DNA of 37,188 nucleotides, from contig JADKFS010000007.1 in assembly GCA_016717335.1 (NCBI GenBank), forward strand, positions 1 through 37,188, in the 5' to 3' direction. The position numbers were made by a program, and so were the translations under genes. Shown in pieces: positions 30,061-37,188 of the stretch; within the stretch, counting starts at the first letter, position 1; each line of letters starts with the position of its first letter. The notes below the pieces were generated by a model. It saw only the letters and a program-made list of their open reading frames with translations. It was not told the origin of the DNA and made no database searches. The stretch comes from Candidatus Ribeiella danica (GTDB taxonomy: Bacteria > Chloroflexota > Chloroflexia > Chloroflexales > Roseiflexaceae).

Positions 30061-30089
30061 ATTGTAGCGAGTTTCGGAATGGCCGACAA
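30061..30089 (-). promoter_or_regulatory. sigma70-like promoter for the lipoprotein gene
   Basis: On the minus strand TTGTCG (30084-30089) and TACAAT (30061-30066) are separated by 17 bp, about 80 bp upstream of the ATG at 29982. The match was found by eye only. Confidence 0.45.
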
Positions 30090-30412
30090 GCGACCAACCC
30101 TTGCAAAATTGTCACACAAGCGCGCATCTAAAGGGGTCGTATCGATCGTTTTATGCAATATAGGGTGCGGCTGTCCTATAGCGCACCAGTACCGGCGCTG
30201 AGGCGACAAGAGGAGTAGCGGCCGGTTGATCTTGTCCGCGCCGGGCAGATACTAGACGAGACATCGCGACGCCGCGATGCTCTACCCTCGGCAATCCTTT
30301 TTCAACCCATGGACGACACGCCACCCACGCTGATGCTGGCGCACTTCTTGCTTCTGCTAGCAGTCAAATCGTCACAACTTAGGTCTCTCGAAGAAATAGC
30401 GGAGGGAAAGCA
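30090..30412. other. intergenic region between divergent genes
   Basis: About 320 bp with no supported gene or RNA. It should carry the promoter for the small membrane protein that starts at 30413. No hairpin of note was seen. Confidence 0.4.
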
Positions 30413-30715
30413 ATGGTAGCGTTAATTGTACAATTTGTGATTGTGGGTATGTGGGCATCCATGTTCGTAATCCATACACGCCGCCTGATCCGCCTGGCCC
30501 AAGTCGAGTCGCTGACACAGTGGGGCGAGCGGCGGCTGCGGCCGAAACTGAACCGCGTCTGGTGGTGGCTGGGGCGTGAGGAGTACTGGCGCGCCGTCCA
30601 GATCGACGGAGCGCGCTGCATGCAGATGACCCTGATCATGTTCCTGATGGCCTGGGGTATCTACTCCCTGGAGAATCGACCAAGAAAGCAACCCGCTCCC
30701 GGCAGATTGTGGTAA
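30413..30715 (+). CDS. small membrane protein, unknown function
   Basis: The ATG at 30413 is preceded by GGAGGG at ~7 nt. The 100-residue product has an N-terminal membrane segment (ALIVQFVIVGMWASMFVI), a basic cytoplasmic loop with WWWLGREEYWRAVQ, and a second hydrophobic segment (MTLIMFLMAWGIYSL). No family was recognised. It is monocistronic as far as can be seen, with 79 bp to the next gene on the same strand. The ribosome-binding site and composition support real coding. Confidence 0.6.
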   Translation: MVALIVQFVIVGMWASMFVIHTRRLIRLAQVESLTQWGERRLRPKLNRVWWWLGREEYWRAVQIDGARCMQMTLIMFLMAWGIYSLENRPRKQPAPGRLW

Positions 30716-30794
30716 TATAGGCGCATACGCGATTCACGCCACATCATCTGCCAAGCTCGCCTGGCGCGCGCCTGGAGCCCTCGGGAGCAAACGC

Positions 30795-31172
30795 ATGAAT
30801 ATCCGCTGGATGGCGGTGCTGACCGGCTTCGTCGTCGATATCGCGCTCAGCACGGTGGTGGGTTTCTTCACAAGCGCAGATTTCTCCACATCGCCGGACC
30901 CAACGCGGCCCGGCGATATGCTTTTTCTAGTCCTCTTAACGCTCTCCACTGGGATTGGCGGCTACGTCGCAGGCCGCATGGCCCGCGACGACCGTGTGAT
31001 CAACGGGCTGCTGGTCGCGATCGTGGGCATTCTGATCAACCAGCTTGGTCCGCCGCTGCCGAAAGTCTTTGTCATCGCAAGCGCGATCGCCTGCGGCGTC
31101 GCCGCGCTGGGCGGCTTTCTCAGCCGCTACCCGGCCAGCCGGCACGAGCGCTCGTCCAGGCGCGGGTCGTAG
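30795..31172 (+). CDS. polytopic membrane protein, unknown function
   Basis: The 125-residue product starts MNIRWMAVLTGFVVDIALS and has about four hydrophobic segments (TGFVVDIALSTVVGFF; LFLVLLTLSTGIGGYVAG; INGLLVAIVGILINQLG; VIASAIACGVAALGGFL). Between segments 1 and 2 is a Ser/Pro-rich loop. It has the look of small DUF-type membrane proteins with Gly-rich helices. It lies 25 bp upstream of the sigma factor on the same strand and could be part of that operon, for example as a membrane sensor, but there is no direct sign of that. Confidence 0.6.
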   Translation: MNIRWMAVLTGFVVDIALSTVVGFFTSADFSTSPDPTRPGDMLFLVLLTLSTGIGGYVAGRMARDDRVINGLLVAIVGILINQLGPPLPKVFVIASAIACGVAALGGFLSRYPASRHERSSRRGS

Positions 31173-31197
31173 TAACCGTCATTGTTGGGATAAGCTG

Positions 31198-31786
31198 GTG
31201 AGCAACGCCGACACGATTGCCGCCGAATTGGCCGCACTCCGCGACGAAGAGCTTGTGGCGCTCCTGCTGCGGCGGCAGGAGGCCGCGCTTGGCGCCGTCT
31301 ACGACCGCTACGGCCGGCTCGTCTACACGGTTGCGCTGCGGATCACCGGGGATCGCGAGACCGCCGAAGAGGTGGTCCAGGATGTCTTCCAGAACATCTG
31401 GCAGGCCGCCGGTAGCTTTCAGCCGCAGCTCGGCTCGTTCTCATCGTGGCTGCTCAGGATCACGCGGCACCGCCGCGATCGACGCGACGCGCAGCAAGCG
31501 CGAGCGCGCCCGCACCCGCGAGCAGGCGCTCGACGAGACGCTCCCGCTCGGCGATGATACGAGCGTCGAGCGCCAGGTGTCGCAGGGGCTGCTGCGCGAC
31601 ACGGTGCGCGAGGCGCTGCGGGAGCTGCCCGCCAGCCAGCGGCAGGCGATCGAGCTGGCCTACTACGGCGACCTGACGCGCGCGCAGATTGCTGAGCGTC
31701 TCGGGGAGCCGCTCGGGACGATCAAGACCCGGCTGCGGCTCGGGCTGCTCAAGCTGCGCGAGATGCTGGATCCGCCCGAAGAGTGA
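31198..31786 (+). pseudogene. ECF-type RNA polymerase sigma factor, one frameshift
   Basis: It starts at GTG 31198 (VSNADTIAAELAALRDEEL). Region 2 is clear: LGAVYDRYGRLVYTVALRI, ETAEEVVQDVFQNIWQAA, LGSFSSWLLRITR. After a one-base slip near 31465 the other frame carries region 4: LRELPASQRQAIELAYYGD, LTRAQIAERLGEPLGTIKTRL. This is the helix-turn-helix that reads the -35 box. The layout is that of SigK/RpoE-like ECF factors (~195 residues). The anti-sigma gene follows 173 bp downstream, the usual partner arrangement. With the base restored the gene would be complete, so a sequence error is likely. Confidence 0.85.
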
Positions 31787-31959
31787 TCCGGAGGTCACAG
31801 CCCGCAGGGCGGCGCCCCCGACCCGCTCTTGCCGAAAAAGTCTATTCTTCGTCAAAAAAGACATCCATTATGACTCAATCGAACGCATAGTGAGTTGAGC
31901 GACTGGAAACGCTCGGCCATCTCGCCAGGCCACCTGGAGACTGTGAAAGAAGCGCAGAC

Positions 31960-32694
31960 ATGACCCCGCCGCCCGACGACGACATCCTTGACCTCCTGAC
32001 CGCCTACGCGCTCGGGGCGCTCGAGCCGCCTGAGATTGTGCAGGTCGGCGCGCTGCTGGCCGAGCGCCCGGATCTGCGACAGCTGCTGGCCGAGCTACGC
32101 GCGACGGCCGATCGACTGCCGTACGGACTGGCAGAGGCCGAACCGGCGGCCGACCTGCGCCAGCGCGCGCTCGACCGCGCGACCGGCCGGTCGGCGCCAC
32201 AGCCGCAACCAGCGCCCGGCATCGCGGCGCGCGCGGCTGTGGGTGCTCGCGCTCGGCGGGATCGCGGCGCTGGCGATCCTGGCGGCGGCGCTGGGGTGGG
32301 CACAGCTGGCGGGCGCGCGCGCCGATCTGGCCCAAGCGCGAGCACAGCTGGCCACCACGCAGGATCAGCTCAGCCAGGTGCAGGCCCAGGTTGCCGCGGC
32401 CCAGCAGGTGATCGCCTCGCTGCAGGCGCCAGCGGCAGCGGCGCGATTCTCAAGACCCGCGCCGGCGCGACCGTGCTCGTGACCCAGCTCCCGCCGCTCC
32501 AGCCCGGCCGGGTCTATCAGCTCTGGCGCATCCAGGGCAGCCGCGCCCCCGCCAGCGCCGGCCTGTTCACCGTCAGCGGGCAGGGCTACGGGCAGACGAC
32601 GCTGCCCGCCAGCCAGCAGCCGCAGCCCGGCGAGACCGTGGCGGTCACGGATGAGCCCGACGGCGGCAGCCCCGGCCCGACCACCAGCCCCTGA
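31960..32694 (+). pseudogene. RskA-like anti-sigma factor, two compensating frameshifts
   Basis: The N-terminal anti-sigma domain is seen in DDDILDLLTAYALGALEPPE and LRQLLAELRATADRLPYGL. The C-terminal RskA domain is seen in VTQLPPLQPGRVYQLWRIQG, SAGLFTVSGQGYGQT and AVTDEPDGGSPGPT. Between about 32220 and 32440 the frame is off by one, and the correct frame there gives the expected membrane helix (LWVLALGGIAALAILAAALGW) followed by a coiled coil (LAQARAQLATTQDQL). The given frame remains open because the slips compensate. The restored protein is a single-pass membrane anti-sigma-K factor that would hold the upstream ECF sigma factor at the membrane. Confidence 0.8.
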
Positions 32695-32730
32695 TTGTCG
32701 GGACATCTGCAAGCGCCTGACCCTGTGACG

Positions 32731-32780
32731 GGGAGACAAGGAGACAACAACGCTCCCTGTCTCCTTGTCTCCTTGTCCCC
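32731..32780. repeat. GGAGACAAGGAGACAA inverted repeat
   Basis: GGGAGACAAGGAGACAA (32731-32747) is mirrored by TTGTCTCCTTGTCCCC (32765-32780), giving a near-perfect hairpin upstream of lon. Its direct-repeat-plus-mirror design resembles the GGGTTCAGGG palindromes of the methyltransferase gene. Confidence 0.65.
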
Positions 32781-32797
32781 TTGTCTCGACGGGGCTG

Positions 32798-32806
32798 TGC
32801 TATAAT
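32798..32806 (+). promoter_or_regulatory. extended -10 promoter element for lon
   Basis: TGCTATAAT, an extended -10 (TGn-TATAAT), lies 54 bp before the lon ATG. A weak -35 (TTGTCT, 14 bp away) overlaps the edge of the inverted repeat. No CIRCE or HrcA site was seen. Confidence 0.45.
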
Positions 32807-32859
32807 GCCCGGCATTCCAGGAGCAGCGCATCACCCACATTCCAAAAAGGTGCATCACA

Positions 32860-35380
32860 ATGCCGGAAGATCTCCCGATTCTGTTCGACTTTCCGAGCAG
32901 CCGGGATCGCGATATGTCGAAGGTCAGGGCGGCGAGCGCGAGCTGCCGATCGTCCCGCTGATCAACACCGTGCTCTTCCCGCATATCTCACCCCGCTGTT
33001 CGTCGGCCGCGAGCGGTCGGTGGCGGCAGTCGAAGAGGCGATGGAGGGCGATCGCACGATCCTGGCGATCGCGCAGCGCGAGCAGGACGCCGATGATGTC
33101 GGGCCGGGCGAGCTATTCGGGTTCGGGGTCGAGGCGCACATTCAGCGCGTCCTGAAGATGCCCGACGGCTCGACCTCGATCGTGGTGCAGGGGCCGGCGG
33201 CGGATGCGCGTGATCGACTTCGTCGCGGAGCGCCCGATGCTGCGCGGCCCGCGCGCAGCCGATCTACAGCGAGGGAAGAGAAGACGATCGCCGTCGAGGC
33301 GATGATGCGGGCGATGCTCTCACTGTTCGAGAAGGTGGTCAAGCTCTCGCGGACGCTGCCGGACGACTCTACATCATGGCGATGAACGTCGATCAGCCGG
33401 GCTGGCTGGCCGACCTGATCGCCTCACGCTGCCGCTGGACGTGTCGCGCCGGCAGGAGATCCTGAGACGATCGACGCGGAGGAGCGGCTGCGGCGGCTCT
33501 CGATCATTGACCCAAGAGCTCGACGTGCTCGAGCTGGAAAGCCCATCCACCCAGGTGCGCAGAAAGAGGTCGACAAGTCGCAGCGCGAGTTCTTCCTGCG
33601 CGACAGATGAAGGCGATCCAGCGCGGCTAGGGCGGGAAGATCCGCTCCAGCGCGAGGTACTGCTCGAGCTGCGAGATAAGATCCTGGCGGCCGGCATGCC
33701 AGAAGGTCAGATCAAGGCGAGCGAGGGTTGGACCGCATGGAGGCGATGTCGCCGGCGGCGCCGGAGTACAGCGTTATCCGCACCTACCTGGACTGGCTGC
33801 TCGACCTGCCGTGGACGCAGCAGACCGAGGATACGCACGACCTGATTGAGGCCGCGCACACGCTCGACCGCAACCACTACGGGCTGCCGAAAGTCCAAGG
33901 AGCGCATCCTCCGAGTTCATGGCGGTGCGGCAGGCTCGCCGGCGCGCGGCTCAAGGCGCCGATCCTGTGCTTCGTCGGGCCGCCCGGCGTGGGCAAGACC
34001 TCACTCGGCCGCTCGATCGCCGAGGCGCTCGGCCGCCGCTTCGTGCGCATCTCGCTCGGCGGCGTGCACGACTAGGCCGAGATCCCGGCCACCGGCGCAC
34101 CTACATTGGCGCGCTGCCGGGCGGATCATCAAGACGATGAAGGACGCCGCCACGATCAACCCGGTGTTCATGCTCGACGAGGATCGACAAGCTCGGCGGC
34201 GACTTTCACGGCGACCCGCGGCGGCCCTGCTCGAAGTACTCGACCCCGAGCAGAACAACGCCTTCACCGACCACTATCTCGACGTGCCCTACGACCTCTC
34301 GAGGGTCATGTTCATCACCACCGCAGATCTGCTCGACCCAGTGCCGCCGGCGCTGCGCGACCGCGTGGAAGTGATTCAGCTGCCGGGCTACACCGGAGCA
34401 GGAAAGCTGCAAATCGCGCGGCAATTTCCTGGTGCCCAAGCAGCTTGTGGCAAACAGCCTGGCGGAGGTCGAGGGGATAATCGACTGCGATCGGGCGATG
34501 ACCATCGACGACCTACGTTCAAGCATTCAAACGTCCGAGCGCTCAGGCGATCAAACCCTGCAGTTCAGCGAGCCGGCGCTGCGCCAGCTGATCCGCTCCT
34601 ACACCACGAGGCGGGCGTGCGCAACCTGGAGCGCGGATCGGATCGGTCTGCCGGAAGGTGGCGCTGGCGCGTGGCCGGGCGCGGCCGGCGGCACGCCTGG
34701 TCACGCCGGCCTGCTCGTCAAATACCTGGGGCCGCCGCGCAAGCACCACGGCGTGGCCGAGGAGCACGACGGATCGGCGTCGCGACCGGACTGGGTTGGA
34801 CCCTAACGGCGGCGACACGATGGCGATCAAGTCTCGGTGATGGAAGGCAAGGGCACGCTGACCCTGACCGGCCAGCTGGGCGACGTGATGCGCAGAGTCG
34901 GCGCAGGCGGCGCTATCGTTCGCGCGCGAATGCCAAGCGGCTAGGATCGACGACCGGCGCTTCGACAAGACCGACATCCACATCCTCGTGCCCGAGGGCG
35001 CGGTGCCGAAGGATGGCCCCTCGGCCGGCATCACGCTGGCGACCGCGCTGATCTCGGCGCTGACCAGCCAGGCGATCAAGCGCGACGTAGCGATGACCGG
35101 CGAGATCACGCTGCGCGGGCGGGTGCTGCCGGTCGGCGGCGTCAAGGAAAGATCCTCGGGGCGCACCGCGCAGGCATTCGCACAGTGATCCTCCCACGCA
35201 GAACAGGCGCGACCTGGCCGAGGTGCCCGGCGCAAGTCAAGCGCCGGCTGGAGTTCAGCCATGTAGGATCACATGGACGAGGTAATCGCGGGCGCGCTCT
35301 GCGCAAAACCCGCACGCCACCGCCAGATTCGACAGGGGAAAGCGCAACGCGGAAAGCGCAGCAAGGACGATAAGGTTTAG
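32860..35380 (+). pseudogene. lon: LonA ATP-dependent protease, many frameshifts
   Basis: All Lon domains are present in order on the plus strand. The N-terminal substrate domain (LPIVPLINTVLFPH; RILPDDS-like region) is followed by AAA+ Walker A (CFVGPPGVGKTSLGRS, ~33970), Walker B (NPVFMLDE), PAAALLEVLDPEQN and NAFTDHYLDVPYDLSRV. The serine protease domain has nucleophile Ser in PKDGPSAGI (codon ~35021) and general-base Lys in VGGVKE (codon ~35144). The family's usual end HMDEVIAGAL lies about 35270-35300, with the stop at 35380. The segments sit in all three frames, with at least ten one-base slips and several local deletions, for example in the RREIL and sensor-2 regions. Catalytic residues are all retained and no large deletion is seen. 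This favours poor sequence quality over long decay, because Lon is normally under strong selection. Confidence 0.85.
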
Positions 35381-35396
35381 CCTGCGTAAGGCGATC

Positions 35397-35454
35397 AAGA
35401 CAAAGACCAAGAACGAACAATGACCACGCGATGCCATGTTTGGTCTTTGGTCTT
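35397..35454. repeat. inverted repeat downstream of lon
   Basis: AAGACAAAGACCAA (35397-35410) is mirrored by TTGGTCTTTGGTCTT (35440-35454) with one unpaired base. It lies between convergent lon and the SH3 gene. It could terminate either transcript, though there is no clear U-tract. Confidence 0.55.
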
Positions 35455-35480
35455 CGTGGGCTGGTAATTCAAGGATTGGG

Positions 35481-36109
35481 CTATTGAACCGCTTGGAAAA
35501 ACTCAGCCGTAACCAGCCCGCGGTGCCGTCGGGATCGCGCACGTTCTTCCAGACCCGATCCGGCGCGCTGGGAAATCGGGCCGACGATCGTCTGACTCAG
35601 GCCGTCAGGCGTCGTCCCGAGCACCGCGCCTTGTCCCGCTGTGCGGTCCGGGCGCGGAACAAAGCCTTCGGCACCGGTGTTGAAGACGCGGAACTGTGCC
35701 CCGCCGCCGGTGCCCCCCTGGACCGTTCTGCGCGACCTGCGAGTGGGCGTCGATCACGCCGGGCGTCACGGTCGCCTGGGCGGGCAAGATCGGCGCCTGC
35801 GCCCGGTCGGCCGGCCGACTCAGTCAGCCGGTTAAATGGCGAGCCGCGTCGGTCGGCCGGCGAGTGATGAATCGGCCCGTCAGCACGGCGACCAGCACTC
35901 ACCGCCGCCAGCAGCATACGCCAGCCGCCATACGGAAGCCAGAGCACAAAACTCCTGCCGCGATCAGGGGAGCCCCTGTGACCGGCGGCCACGCCGCGCC
36001 GCACGCGCCGCCCGCGCCAATCCGGATTGACCGGATCGCTCAGGGCCGGGCGACCGTCATCGAACCGGTCAGTCGGCTGCGTCAGGCGACTCGGCGACGA
36101 GTCGTCCAC
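35481..36109 (-). pseudogene. membrane-anchored SH3-domain protein, frameshifted
   Basis: It starts at 36109 with a hydrophilic front (MDDSSPSRLTQPTDRFDD). A hydrophobic segment follows around 36000-35880 (pieces such as APLIAAGVLCSGF and LLPYGG/WRMLLAAV, in two frames). A short Pro/Gly linker leads to an SH3-like domain: AQFRVFNTGAEGFVPRP, GAVLGTTPDGLSQTIVGP, then WKNVRDPDGTAGW in a neighbouring frame, and TAEFFQAVQ back in the first frame with the stop at 35481. At least three slips are needed. Bacterial SH3 domains bind peptidoglycan or proteins; with a single anchor this would face outside. It is convergent with lon. Confidence 0.6.
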
Positions 36110-36346
36110 GTATCATACGGGTCTCGGCTCTCTCCGCCGCTTCTCCATCTTCGCACGGTCATGCTCCTGGCGAGGTGACCATGATAGCACAAGCGCGCGG
36201 GAGGGTTCGACGTTCCGTCCCGGCCCGAAGGAGACAGGTCGAATGTTACAGATTGAACGCTGGACGTTTGACGATTGATCTGTTCGAGACACTGTGCCGA
36301 CCTGCCGACTGCCGCAAACTGCTTAGCGACCTGCCACTTGCGACTT

Positions 36347-37188
36347 CTACGCCGCTCGCCAGGTCACCTGCTGTCGCCGGCCGCCAATAGTCCAAAACTC
36401 GTCGACGATCTGCTCCATACCGATCTCGGCGCCAGCCGGTCGGCCTGGCACAACTCGGGTGGTATCGCACAAAAGGTATCGGCTCGTCGGAAGGGCGCAA
36501 GCGCGCTGGATCGACCTGAACCTCGACGGGGACGCGGCCGCGCGCGCGCGCCGTTCGACGTGATATCGCCGATGCGGGTGGCGCTAACAGAACACAGGTT
36601 GTGAACCGTGCCGGGCGCGCCGCGATCGAAGCCAGCAACCAGAGCGCGCGGGCCCGCGTCGGTCACGTGCGTAAAATCGCCGGGCGCCAGGTTGCCGACC
36701 TGGAGCACCGGCGACTGGCAGCCGACCTCGATCACCACCGTTGCGTCTGCTGGCAAAAGGTTTGGATCGAGCAGCGGTCGCCCTGGCGCGGGCCCGACAT
36801 GTTCGACAGGCGGGTGACTACCACGTGCAGGCCGTAGCTATCGTGGTACTGCAGGCGACAGCTCCTGGGTGACCTTGCGACGCCGTAGGGCGAGGCCACG
36901 AACCGCAGCGCGCCGCGTTTCGGGGATCGGCACCTCGTCGGGCCGCACCAAGCCGTACTCGGCGCTGGAGCCGGCAGTGGACGCGCGCAATGGGCGCGTG
37001 GGCGCCAGCGCCTCGAAGCAGAGGGTGATGGTACCCTCTCCGACATTCGTGCGCCAGCGTGGCGATCGGGGCATCCACGAGGCCGAGGGAAGCTCTGCGC
37101 GCCAGGTGGTAAACGCGGTCCGGCGCGGCGGCGCACCGCGGCGGCGACGGCAAACGGATCTTCGATATCGCCCTCGTGGAACGTGACG
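36347..37188 (-). pseudogene. unrecognised protein gene, frameshifted, continues past the window
   Basis: Coding-like segments on the minus strand can be joined across frames, for example EGTITLCFEALAPTRPLR, LVRPDEVPIPETRRAA, ATVVIEVGCQSPVLQVGN, LAPGDFTHVTDAGPRALV, VEVQVDPARLRP and, at the end, IGMEQIVDEFWTIGGRRQQ with a stop at 36347. The pattern is beta-rich and could be a secreted or surface protein, but no family is recognised. Four or more slips lie within 840 bp, matching the poor reading of lon and the SH3 gene. The start lies beyond the right edge of the window. Confidence 0.35.

Overview
This is a GC-rich bacterial window (GC-biased third codon positions throughout) that most resembles the Chloroflexota, probably the Roseiflexus/Kouleothrix side. 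The grounds are the several NACHT ATPases with C-terminal formylglycine-generating-enzyme (FGE) folds, the dispersed GGGTTCAGGG-type palindromes, the DUF433/DUF5615 pair and the style of the lipoprotein. No taxonomic marker gene is present, so the assignment is an inference.

The central feature is a ~26 kb genomic island (about 1526-27742) inserted in the 3' half of a tRNA-Gln(CTG) gene. The intact tRNA is at the right end (27693-27766, minus). A ~190 bp direct repeat carrying the tRNA 3' half, a terminator and the last codons of a tyrosine recombinase lies at both ends (1386-1575 and 27550-27742). From left to right the island holds: a broken MNT/HEPN toxin-antitoxin pair; a small two-TM protein coupled to a coiled-coil protein; three paralogous NACHT-FGE ATPases (3254-6607, 7966-10915, 11205-14087), with repeat arrays and a DUF559 endonuclease between the first two; a YcxB-like remnant, an alpha/beta hydrolase and an APH-type kinase; a giant DrmMI/PglX-like adenine methyltransferase (17376-22046) carrying in-frame palindromic insertions, one of which contains a whole four-helix-bundle gene; an AIM24-family protein; a small ORF with an endonuclease/exonuclease/phosphatase protein; a DUF433/DUF5615 toxin-antitoxin pair; and a DISARM-type DrmA helicase cut in half and fused in frame to the catalytic end of the integrase. 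The island therefore looks like a defence island whose DISARM locus has collapsed by deletion.

The most interesting signal is at the 3' ends of NACHT genes 2 and 3. A 36-nt segment differs at 15 positions, none of them a third codon position, inside otherwise identical flanks. Every difference can be explained by adenine-specific mutagenesis of an AAY/AGG/CAG template. This is the signature of a diversity-generating retroelement (DGR) acting on the C-type-lectin-like FGE domain. No reverse transcriptase or template repeat is visible in the window.

Right of the island are tRNA-Leu(CAG), a secreted M6-like metalloprotease lipoprotein, two small membrane proteins, an ECF sigma factor with an RskA-like anti-sigma factor, a LonA protease, a membrane-anchored SH3 protein and an unrecognised gene cut by the window end. 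Left of the island are two aldo/keto reductase genes. Several genes outside the island (reductases, sigma pair, lon, SH3 gene) and a few inside (NACHT 1, NACHT 2, the EEP protein, MNT) are split by single-base frameshifts. The density in lon suggests that at least part of this is sequence error rather than decay.
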